DNA of 8,815 nucleotides from Bacillota bacterium (GTDB lineage Bacteria > Bacillota_A > Clostridia > Lutisporales > Lutisporaceae), in contig JAKJBT010000070.1 in assembly GCA_022706865.1 (NCBI GenBank), forward strand, positions 1-8,815, written 5' to 3'. Made by a program: the position numbers and the translations under genes. Under the pieces are notes generated by a model. That model did no database searches. It had not been told where the DNA came from and worked only from the letters and a program-made list of their open reading frames with translations. Shown here one piece after another: positions 1 to 6,128 of this stretch (its first letter is position 1; each line of letters starts with the position of its first letter).

Positions 1-1
1 T

Positions 2-88
2 CTGCCTAAAACCACACATCGACCAGCAATTATGCTATATCCAAGGGAAAAGCTCAACCTAAACAAATTGAAAATCTACGAAACATGA
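2..88 (+). CDS. Possible 3' end of an upstream gene (partial)
   Basis: An open frame enters from the left edge and ends at TGA 86-88. Its 28 visible residues begin LPKTTHRPAIMLYPREK and are rich in Lys and Leu. I do not recognise a family. The stop overlaps an ATG at 85-87 (an ATGA overlap) that opens a 24-codon frame to 159, so a short coupled peptide is formally possible, but nothing else supports it. It could also be the tail of a signalling protein next to the HD-GYP domain, or chance. Too little is visible to decide. Confidence 0.25.
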   Translation: MPKTTHRPAIMLYPREKLNLNKLKIYET

Positions 89-164
89 AGATATTTAAAG
101 AAAATGAGAGTATATTAAGGGAGGTAAGAAAACAAGGCTGGCTTTTGTTAAAGTATTAGGCAAT

Positions 165-695
165 TTGCTGCATAAAAAAGGCTATGAGCCCAAAGAACAT
201 ATTGAAAGGCTGGCAGCTTTAGGTAAAGAATTTGCGGCAGTTCTTAACCTTTCAAGGGAAAACTGCAAATACCTCGTACAGGCTGCAAGCCTGCATGACA
301 TAGGCAAAATCGGCATACCTGAAGATATAGTCCTGAAAGAGTCCCAGCTTGATGAATCAGAATGGTCTATTATGAAAAAACATGTTGAAATCGGATATCG
401 ATTAGCCCAGATTTCCGGAGAATTTGCCCATTTATCCGGTGTAATTTTATATCACCATGAATGGTGGAACGGCCAGGGCTATCCTCATGGACTGAAAGGG
501 GAAGATATTCCCCTTATGTCGCGAATTATATCCATTCTGCATGCTTTTGATGTCATGACACATCAGCAGCCTTATAAACCTGCCGGGACTGTAGACGAAG
601 CCCTGCATGAACTTTCCGTGAATGCCGGAGCCCAGTTTGATCCCGCTTTAGTTCCTCTTTTTATTGATATGATAACTGCTAAAGGCTTAAGATAA
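165..695 (+). CDS. HD-GYP-type phosphohydrolase domain protein, no sensor domain, possibly degenerate
   Basis: This is a lone HD-GYP-like domain. In this family such domains hydrolyse cyclic di-GMP in the cytoplasm, usually fused to PAS, GGDEF or receiver domains; none is present here. Counting from TTG 165, it shows E8 and H12 in the first helix, HDIGKIGIP at 44-52, H73 in KKHVEIG, HHEWWNGQGYP at 97-107 and the GLKGEDIPL segment. The normal A-D-x-x-D-A-L element reads LHAFDVM (125-131), so the usual last metal-binding Asp is His126, and SDRPYR reads HQQPYK; activity is therefore doubtful. The start is uncertain. TTG 165 has no clear ribosome binding site, while domain-like sequence (RLAFVKVLGNLL) continues upstream in frame to about 135. 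A good GGGAGGT lies at 119-125 with only CTG 138 downstream of it in frame. It could be a truncated remnant of a GGDEF-HD protein. Family placement is firm, function is not. Confidence 0.8.
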   Translation: MLHKKGYEPKEHIERLAALGKEFAAVLNLSRENCKYLVQAASLHDIGKIGIPEDIVLKESQLDESEWSIMKKHVEIGYRLAQISGEFAHLSGVILYHHEWWNGQGYPHGLKGEDIPLMSRIISILHAFDVMTHQQPYKPAGTVDEALHELSVNAGAQFDPALVPLFIDMITAKGLR

Positions 696-712
696 ACACA
701 CTTGATTTATAT

Positions 713-895
713 TCACTTATTTTTCTCCGGTTCGTAGGCGTCCTCTTCATAATCAAATTCTGTTTTTTTCCTGGTTGCCTTATTGGTAAAGCCTCTGTAT
801 GGGTTATTGCTTCTGCTTCCATGCTTCAGGCGGTCATAATAATCCTCTTCGTAATCAAAATCCTTTTTTATCGGTCCCTTTCTCCTATTACTCAA
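713..895 (-). CDS. Small acidic/basic hypothetical protein with duplicated FDYEED motif
   Basis: Sixty residues if translation starts at TTG 895-893. I prefer that start because AAGGAG (910-905, minus strand) lies 9 nt from it but directly abuts the other TTG at 904-902. I do not recognise a family. The protein is hydrophilic, with no signal peptide or membrane segment. The motif FDYEED occurs twice (residues 13-18 and 47-52), each after a Lys-rich stretch and before an acidic/aromatic tail; the middle is basic and Asn/Ser-rich. A TATAAT -10 box lies at 925-920 on the minus strand. The stop is 17 bp from the convergent HD-GYP stop with no hairpin between. Likely disordered; role unknown. Confidence 0.6.
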   Translation of the reverse strand: MSNRRKGPIKKDFDYEEDYYDRLKHGSRSNNPYRGFTNKATRKKTEFDYEEDAYEPEKNK

Positions 896-919
896 GATAC
901 CCAACTCCTTGCAATAAAT

Positions 920-925
920 ATTATA
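920..925 (-). promoter_or_regulatory. Candidate -10 box for the small FDYEED protein gene
   Basis: The minus strand reads TATAAT at 925-920, about 10 nt before the AAGGAG ribosome binding site at 910-905. No good -35 hexamer sits 16-18 nt upstream (best matches about 3 of 6), and the region is AT-rich, so this is tentative. The implied leader would be only about 18 nt before TTG 895. Confidence 0.35.
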
Positions 926-1024
926 TCAAATATTAAAATTTAGTGATAGAATATTGATATATACTATGCTTAATGTACGGATAGCGTAAGACTGCCGGAC
1001 TGTATGGTTTTAGAGGGGGTTAAC

Positions 1025-2488
1025 ATGAAAAGGGTACTTAGAATAATTATAATGGTTTTTATATTTACAGCCGTACTGGCACTTTGCGGGTTTGCAGAAG
1101 AAGCTCCGTACAAGGGTGCCAGCCCCTGGGCTGTACCGGAGCTTGATAAGGCAGCCGGATACGGACTGATTACAGACAGGATCAGGGATAATATGAATGT
1201 ACCGATTACAAGGGAGGAATTTGCAGAAATTGCCGTAAGACTGTATGAAATAAAAACCGGAAAAGCAGCAGTATATTCTGATATGAATGTTTTTTCCGAT
1301 ACTGACAATCCGGAGGTATTAAAGGCTTACAGCTTGAAAATAGTTAACGACACAGACCTGCAAAAGAGGCTTTTTTCACCTGAGCTGTTCATTAACCGTG
1401 AACAGATGGCTGCAATGATGTACAGGACAATACAGGCAATTCCCCTGAATTTTCAATTCCCTGCAGGAAAAGGCGGGATATTTGCCGATGAAAATGAAGT
1501 ATCCGATTGGGCTATAGAATCTGTTAAATTCATGACTGAGAATGGTTTTTTGAGGGGCGCCGGCGGAAGGATAAATCCCAAAGGTACCTGTACGAGGGAA
1601 ATGGCTGTACTAATTGCGGCAAGGATATACGAAGCATACCTGTCTGCTGATAATGAGCCTGCTGAAGATGAGGGCACGGCAGGCAGCGGATCCGGCACAG
1701 GATCCTATGCCTGGGATCAGATAGTCATAAACGATACGGTAATATTCAGGGATAATTATCATATCAGGAGCAAGGATGGGTTCTATTATATTTTTATAGG
1801 GGCTGAAAGGTTCAAATATGCCTTTAAGCTGCCTTATGCCGGAAGCCATACCTATCCTGAGGTTGAAATTATCGGAGGCAGCATAACTGTCCAATGGAAC
1901 AGCGGAGAGGATGTCGTACTGAAGGTGGAAATGCGGGAAGGCAGCACTGAAGCAATAGTCGGCGGTAAAAAAGTCGATGCCGGTATGGCTCCGTACATAA
2001 TCGCCGGAAAGATGTATATTCCAATTAATCTCTTCATATCTGCCATGGAAATGGATGTGGAAACCAGCAGCAATGATGATACATTATTCATACAATACAA
2101 GGATAACTTTCCTGCAGAAATTCTTGCAGGCACCTGGTCAGATACAGGCACTGACCTGTTTGCAGCAATAAAGGATATAGAAAGCGGATCAGGGAACCTG
2201 CCGTCATATGCGACAGCATACAGGTTCAACAGTGACGGTACCTATGAACTGATAAAGGTCAGTGCAGCAGGTATCAACGACACCATAATCAAACAGAGGG
2301 GAAAATATAAGGTTATGGGGAATACAATCATGTACTATGATATATTTGAGACGATTTATAAAGGATCTCCCTTCAGCTTGAAATATGAGGACGAGCCAGT
2401 GGGCAGGTCCCATTATGAGTTTATCTTCAATTATGACTCCAAGGAGGGAATAGTTGAAATAGGAGGGTTCTGGCTTAACAGGATTTGA
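1025..2488 (+). CDS. Exported SLH-domain protein with copper-amine-oxidase-N-like region
   Basis: A 487-residue secreted protein, probably held to the cell wall by S-layer homology domains that bind secondary wall polymer. The ATG at 1025 is chosen over the in-frame ATG at 1004 because AGAGGGGG (1012-1019) precedes it and the protein then begins with a normal signal peptide: MKR, a hydrophobic core to about residue 20, and probable cleavage after A24 (GFA/EEA). LALC at 18-21 is a poor lipobox. Three SLH-like repeats cover about 33-75, 86-136 and 151-206, each ending in a helix of the type ITREEFAEIAVRLYE. A Gly/Ser/acidic linker follows (208-227). Residues about 305-357 (VGGKKVDAGMAPYIIAGKMYIPIN) resemble the copper amine oxidase N-terminal-like domain common in clostridial surface proteins. 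The C-terminus (368-487; AGTW, Y-x-F-x-x-DGTY, RGKYKV) looks like a small lipocalin-like beta domain. Ligand unknown. No strong promoter was seen upstream. Confidence 0.85.
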   Translation: MKRVLRIIIMVFIFTAVLALCGFAEEAPYKGASPWAVPELDKAAGYGLITDRIRDNMNVPITREEFAEIAVRLYEIKTGKAAVYSDMNVFSDTDNPEVLKAYSLKIVNDTDLQKRLFSPELFINREQMAAMMYRTIQAIPLNFQFPAGKGGIFADENEVSDWAIESVKFMTENGFLRGAGGRINPKGTCTREMAVLIAARIYEAYLSADNEPAEDEGTAGSGSGTGSYAWDQIVINDTVIFRDNYHIRSKDGFYYIFIGAERFKYAFKLPYAGSHTYPEVEIIGGSITVQWNSGEDVVLKVEMREGSTEAIVGGKKVDAGMAPYIIAGKMYIPINLFISAMEMDVETSSNDDTLFIQYKDNFPAEILAGTWSDTGTDLFAAIKDIESGSGNLPSYATAYRFNSDGTYELIKVSAAGINDTIIKQRGKYKVMGNTIMYYDIFETIYKGSPFSLKYEDEPVGRSHYEFIFNYDSKEGIVEIGGFWLNRI

Positions 2489-2500
2489 TCGGCCATTCTA

Positions 2501-2529
2501 TTGTAAAGCTGCCGGCATTATGATAGAAT
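2501..2529 (+). promoter_or_regulatory. Probable SigA-type promoter of the cobalamin uptake operon
   Basis: TTGTAA at 2501-2506 and TAGAAT at 2524-2529 are separated by exactly 17 nt; they match the -35 and -10 consensus at 4 of 6 and 5 of 6 positions. Transcription would begin near 2536, some 15 nt before the riboswitch P1 stem. The hexamers overlap an inverted repeat, ATTCTAT (2495-2501) and ATAGAAT (2523-2529). Confidence 0.55.
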
Positions 2530-2550
2530 CAGAATTAATTGAACAGAGAA

Positions 2551-2760
2551 ATAGTTCAGGTGCATAACTGCAGTTAATTTCCTGCAGAAGCTTAAAAGGG
2601 AAATGGGTGAAAGTCCCATGCGGTCCCGCCACTGTGAAGGTGAGTATCCTAGACACGCCACTGGAGTTACTCCGGGAAGGCTTAGGAATACGACGAACCG
2701 GAGCCAGGAGACCTGCCTGAATCAGAAGCTTACCTACGAGAGATAGGGAGGTGCTTGAAC
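2551..2760 (+). ncRNA. Cobalamin (B12) riboswitch
   Basis: The leader carries the conserved cobalamin riboswitch elements in order: AGGTGC at 2558-2563; AAAAGGGAA beginning near 2594, then GGTGAAAGTCCC; the GCGGTCCCGCCACTGT block at 2620-2635; and GCCAGGAGACCTGCCT at 2703-2718. P1 forms from TTCAGG (2555-2560) and CCTGAA (2716-2721). A further hairpin at about 2726-2756 (AAGC/GCTT and ACCT/AGGT) fits the 3' hairpin whose loop contacts the core in this class. An intrinsic terminator follows, so ligand binding probably causes early termination. It sits directly before a BtuF-type gene, as expected for cobalamin uptake control. Confidence 0.96.
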
Positions 2761-2769
2761 AGCATTTTT

Positions 2770-2803
2770 GTTCCTTCTATTCAGTAGAAGGAACTTTTTG
2801 TTT
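2770..2803 (+). terminator. Riboswitch-controlled intrinsic terminator
   Basis: A perfect 10-bp stem, GTTCCTTCTA (2770-2779) and TAGAAGGAAC (2785-2794), with a 5-nt loop is followed by TTTTTGTTT. It lies between the riboswitch and the btuF ribosome binding site, so it is probably the expression platform. A competing hairpin, GAACA (2757-2761) with TGTTC (2769-2773), would consume part of its 5' arm and may act in antitermination; this last point is inference. Confidence 0.88.
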
Positions 2804-2843
2804 AACATGAATTATGGACTATGTTTAACGGGAGGTTTGTCAT

Positions 2844-3752
2844 ATGAAAAAGCTTATAATACTGTTAATTGCATGCATAACAATACTTGGCCTTTTTGGC
2901 TGCGCTGATTCTCGGCAGAATAAAGAGTTTGAGGATACGGCAATAATTGAAGTCACGGATATTAAAGGCAGGAGCATAGCACTGGATAAGATTCCTCAGA
3001 GAATAGTCTCACTGTCACCGTCCACTACAGAAATACTTTTTGCTCTTGGGGCAGGGGACAGGGTTGTCGGGGCAACCAACTACTGTGATTATCCTGAGGA
3101 AGCCAAGAAAGTTGAAAAAATAGGGGATTATGATGAGCCGAATATGGAGCTTATCAGGAAGGTACAGCCTGATGTTGTGCTGGCAGGTCATGTAAAGGAG
3201 GAAACTGCAGAGGCCCTTGAGAAGATGGGTATTCCCGTAATAATTACTGAAGCGGAAGACTTTGATACGATATATCACAGCATAAAACTCGTAGGCCAGG
3301 TAACCGGAACTGCTGCCGAGGCAGAAGCAATCGTAAACGGGATGAAGAGTAAAATAGCTGAAATACAAACAAAGTATAAAGATAAGGAAAAACCCAGGGT
3401 ATTTTATTTGGTGTGGAAGGATCCTCTTTTTACAGCCGGCTCAAAAACCTTTATAAATGATGTTATAAAAGCTGCCGGAGGGATAAATGTTGCCGAAAAA
3501 GTTGAAGGTTGGGCAAATTACAGTGCGGAAGAGATGATAAAGGATAATCCGGATATGCTTATAGCTGCCCTCCACTCTACGGATGAAGGAATGACTAAGG
3601 AGGATCTGTCCGGGGACAGGTTATTCAGCCTCCTTGAATGCGTAAAGCAGGGAAAGGTACATATTATGCCGGATGATAACATAATATCCAGGCCGGGGCC
3701 AAGAATAGTACAGGCAATAGAAGATATGTCAAAGGTTTTGCATGGAGAATAA
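2844..3752 (+). CDS. btuF: Cobalamin/corrinoid ABC transporter substrate-binding lipoprotein
   Basis: Binds cobalamin or related corrinoids outside the membrane and delivers them to the BtuC-BtuD complex. The ATG at 2844 follows GGGAGG (2830-2835). Residues 1-20 form a lipoprotein signal ending in the lipobox LFGC, so Cys20 should be lipidated after cleavage. The rest is a class III periplasmic-binding-protein fold (PF01497 type), about residues 53-295. It opens with RIVSLSPSTTEILFALGAG (53-71), then VVGATNYCDYPEE, the form typical of corrinoid binders, and later IRKVQPDVVLAG and WKDPLFTAGS, with the second lobe from about 185. At 302 residues it is normal in length. It is the first gene after the riboswitch, which makes cobalamin a better ligand guess than a siderophore or haem, although the fold is shared. 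The gene appears intact. Confidence 0.93.
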   Translation: MKKLIILLIACITILGLFGCADSRQNKEFEDTAIIEVTDIKGRSIALDKIPQRIVSLSPSTTEILFALGAGDRVVGATNYCDYPEEAKKVEKIGDYDEPNMELIRKVQPDVVLAGHVKEETAEALEKMGIPVIITEAEDFDTIYHSIKLVGQVTGTAAEAEAIVNGMKSKIAEIQTKYKDKEKPRVFYLVWKDPLFTAGSKTFINDVIKAAGGINVAEKVEGWANYSAEEMIKDNPDMLIAALHSTDEGMTKEDLSGDRLFSLLECVKQGKVHIMPDDNIISRPGPRIVQAIEDMSKVLHGE

Positions 3753-3774
3753 TTGAGCCGGGCTGCAGTGCTTC

Positions 3775-3792
3775 GGGAGGTGAGTTTAACTG
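3775..3792 (+). promoter_or_regulatory. Strong ribosome binding site that decides a CTG start
   Basis: GGGAGG at 3775-3780 is followed 9 nt later by CTG 3790-3792, the only possible initiation triplet at the right distance in the btuD frame. A GTG at 3780-3782 overlaps the site but opens another frame that stops after 10 codons. Confidence 0.65.
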
Positions 3793-5067
3793 GATTATCA
3801 GATAAGTGTTGAAAAACTGAGCTTTAGCTATGATATTAAAAAGGTTCTTGATCAGGTGGATATGAATATCGGTAAAGGGTGTTTCTTTTGCATAGTGGGG
3901 CCTAACGGGTCGGGCAAAAGTACCCTTCTTAGAGTCATTTCAGCTGCTTTGAAGCCTCAGGAGGGTGATGTGTGTTTTGATGGCAGAAGCATCAATGATA
4001 TTAAGCATCGTTCTATTGCCAGAATGGTTTCCTTTGTACCTCAGAATACCTCTCTTGAATTTGATTTCAAGGTTTCCGATGTTGTGCTTATGGGCAGGTA
4101 TCCGTATATAAACAAGCTTAAGGGAGAGACCGGAAAAGATTTTGAGATCGCAGAAAAAGCTATGGAATATACAAATACAACACACCTGAAAGACAGGAGC
4201 TTTATGGAGCTTTCCGGGGGAGAGCGGCAAAGGGTGATTCTTGCACAAGCATTTGCGCAGGATACGGATATACTTATACTTGATGAACCGGTATCCCATC
4301 TGGATCTTCAGCACCAGGTGGAAATACTGAATCTAATAAAAAAGATGTGTGTTGACAGGAAGCTTACGGCAATTGCCGTACTGCACGATCTTAATCTGGC
4401 TTCCGCATACGGTGACTATATCGTAATGATGAAGGCTGGGATGATCATGCGGCAGGGAACCCCCTTCGAGACCCTGACTGCCGCCGGCATCAAGGAAATA
4501 TTTGATACGGATGTATATGTTTCAGTCAGTCCTGTAGGAAACAAGCCTTACATATATGCCCTGACCAAACCCAATATAGATAAAATGGGGATACGGGTTC
4601 ATGTCATATGCGGAGGGGGAAGCGGCAGCGATATAATAAGCAGGCTGTGCTCCGAAGGCTTTGACCTCAGCAGCGGTGTGCTGGCTATAGGCGACCTTGA
4701 CTGGAAGATCTCAAAGGAAAATAATATGCAGATTGCTGAGGAGGTGCCTTTTGTGGGAATATCCGGGGAAGCCTATGCCCGAAATAAGGAGCTTGCCATG
4801 GCTGCCGATGCCATAGTGCTGACCGGATTGTATTTGGGCAAATCAAACCTTAAGAATCTTGAACTCCTGCTCGAAAAGGACATGGAAGGCAAGCCCCTGT
4901 TTATACTGGAGGATGATAGCTTTGCAGCGAGAGATTACACGAATGGCACCGCATGCAGGCTGTATGAAAGGATAAAGTCACGTAACAATTCAATTCTGAC
5001 GGACAGCAAAGCATTGAAGGAAGAAATTATAAAGGCGGTAGAAACTCATGGGGAAAGTAAAGAATAG
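3790..5067 (+). CDS. btuD: Cobalamin ABC transporter ATPase fused to an uncharacterised C-terminal domain
   Basis: The ATPase that powers BtuFCD import, on the cytoplasmic face. I place the start at CTG 3790. The stop TAA at 3787-3789 lies just before it, GGGAGG (3775-3780) is 9 nt upstream, and the residues from there (ISVEKLSFSYD) are the first strand and A-loop Tyr14 of an ABC domain; the first GTG (3856) or ATG (3862) would remove them. With this start the protein has 425 residues: Walker A GPNGSGKST 37-45, Q-loop Gln85, signature LSGGERQ 141-147, Walker B ILILDEP 161-167, D-loop SHLD, switch His198. The ABC domain ends near 255. Residues about 267-425 form an extra domain opening RVHVICGGGSGSD, with GVLAIGDLDW, EVPFVGIS, AADAIVLTG, NLKNLELL and RDYTNGTA. 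It looks Rossmann-like, but I cannot name its family. The gene overlaps btuC by 20 nt. A sequencing error at the start codon is the main alternative to CTG initiation. Confidence 0.92.
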   Translation: MDYQISVEKLSFSYDIKKVLDQVDMNIGKGCFFCIVGPNGSGKSTLLRVISAALKPQEGDVCFDGRSINDIKHRSIARMVSFVPQNTSLEFDFKVSDVVLMGRYPYINKLKGETGKDFEIAEKAMEYTNTTHLKDRSFMELSGGERQRVILAQAFAQDTDILILDEPVSHLDLQHQVEILNLIKKMCVDRKLTAIAVLHDLNLASAYGDYIVMMKAGMIMRQGTPFETLTAAGIKEIFDTDVYVSVSPVGNKPYIYALTKPNIDKMGIRVHVICGGGSGSDIISRLCSEGFDLSSGVLAIGDLDWKISKENNMQIAEEVPFVGISGEAYARNKELAMAADAIVLTGLYLGKSNLKNLELLLEKDMEGKPLFILEDDSFAARDYTNGTACRLYERIKSRNNSILTDSKALKEEIIKAVETHGESKE

Positions 5068-6061
5068 AAACTGGCTGGTACTTGTATTTTTGATTGCCTC
5101 TCTTGTATTATCATTGATTTTTGCAGCATCAACAGGTGCCGTAAAAATCAGTACAACAGAAATAATTGAAATACTGACAAAGGGTGCTGATACGGTCAAC
5201 GCCTCTATTCTTATGGATATAAGGCTTCCGAGGGTACTGCTTGCAGCTGTCCTGGGAGCCGGGCTTGCTGCAGTGGGAGGAGTGATGCAGGCGATATTCA
5301 AGAACCCCCTGGTGGATTCTTATACCCTGGGGATGTCTTCCGGCGCCGCCCTGGGCGCGGTGATTTCAATTATCACAGGCCTGAATGCAAGGATTTTTGG
5401 GATGGAGACCACAGGAATATTTGCATTTATGGGTGCGGTTCTCACGTTATTTTTCGTGTACAGCCTTGCATATACTAGAAACAGGATGTCTATCAATTCC
5501 CTTCTGTTGGCCGGTGTTGCAGTGAGCTATTTTCTTGCGTCCGTGATATCTTTCCTTATGATGCTGAATCATGATAAAATTGAACATATAGTCTTCTGGA
5601 CAATGGGAAGCCTATCTATGGCAACCTGGAATGAGCTTTTCATATCTGCAGTAATTATAATACCCTCTTTGGCAGTGCTGATGTATTATACCAGGGAGCT
5701 TAACATTCTTATGATGGGAGAAGATGCTGCCCATCATTTGGGTATAAATACCTTTGCATTGAAAAACGTACTTCTTATAACCTGTGCACTTGTTGTCGGC
5801 AGTGTGGTTTCTACCGGAGGGACGATAGCATTCCTGGGACTGGTTGCCCCCCATATCATCAGGCTGATAATAGGTTCAGACAATAAAAGTGTAATACCTT
5901 ACTCGGCACTTTTGGGATCAATACTCCTGGTGCTGGCGGATACTGCCGGCAGGATGCTGATTCAGCCGGCGGAGATTCCGGTGGGAGTGATGACTTCGAT
6001 AATGGGCGGCCCCTTTTTCATATTCCTGTTGAGAAGCCAGAAGGCCGGAAGACAGGGGTAA
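5048..6061 (+). CDS. btuC: Cobalamin ABC transporter permease, FecCD/BtuC family
   Basis: Membrane channel of the cobalamin importer, working as a dimer with the preceding ATPase and fed by the lipoprotein encoded first in the operon. The 337 residues are strongly hydrophobic, consistent with about 10 membrane spans starting at residues 9-29. Family landmarks include DIRLPRVLLAAVLGAGLA (57-74), GGVMQAIFKNPLVD (77-90), YTLGMSSGAALGA (92-104), the GEDAAHHLGI loop (224-233) expected to contact the ATPase, and GTIAFLGLVAPHIIR (258-272). The ATG at 5048 lies inside the last 20 nt of btuD, so translation is probably coupled; AAGGCGG at 5032-5038 is the likely ribosome binding site, 9 nt away. Length is normal. 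The family also moves haem and siderophores, so the cobalamin assignment rests on the riboswitch and neighbours. Confidence 0.93.
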   Translation: MGKVKNRNWLVLVFLIASLVLSLIFAASTGAVKISTTEIIEILTKGADTVNASILMDIRLPRVLLAAVLGAGLAAVGGVMQAIFKNPLVDSYTLGMSSGAALGAVISIITGLNARIFGMETTGIFAFMGAVLTLFFVYSLAYTRNRMSINSLLLAGVAVSYFLASVISFLMMLNHDKIEHIVFWTMGSLSMATWNELFISAVIIIPSLAVLMYYTRELNILMMGEDAAHHLGINTFALKNVLLITCALVVGSVVSTGGTIAFLGLVAPHIIRLIIGSDNKSVIPYSALLGSILLVLADTAGRMLIQPAEIPVGVMTSIMGGPFFIFLLRSQKAGRQG

Positions 6062-6063
6062 AG

Positions 6064-6092
6064 TTGACTAATCGGATGGGCAAAATTATAAT
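6064..6092 (+). promoter_or_regulatory. Near-consensus SigA promoter for the aminotransferase-family gene
   Basis: TTGACT (6064-6069) and TATAAT (6087-6092) are separated by 17 nt; together they match 11 of 12 consensus positions. Transcription should start near 6099, about 30 nt before ATG 6129 and after the btuC stop. The downstream gene can therefore be expressed even when the riboswitch shuts the transporter operon off. Confidence 0.8.
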
Positions 6093-6128
6093 AGTTTATA
6101 GCATTTCTTACTATGGGAGGGTTAGCAA

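Noticed and set aside
85..159. 24-codon frame from ATG 85 as a leader peptide for the HD-GYP gene.
   Set aside because: No clear ribosome binding site before it and no run of regulatory codons; it contains the next gene's GGGAGGT instead.
954..982. TTGATA (954-959) as the -35 of an SLH gene promoter.
   Set aside because: No acceptable -10 lies 16-18 nt downstream; TATACT at 960-965 likewise lacks a -35.
970..1308. Minus-strand open frame opposite the SLH gene.
   Set aside because: It is antisense to the signal peptide and first SLH repeat, has no ribosome binding site and gives a Ser/Ile-rich translation typical of shadow frames. The same applies to the other opposite-strand frames inside the SLH, btu, PLP-enzyme and aldolase genes.
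2844..6061. Iron-siderophore or haem ABC transporter.
   Set aside because: The families overlap, but the cobalamin riboswitch directly controlling the operon and the NYCDYP form of the binding protein favour corrinoids.
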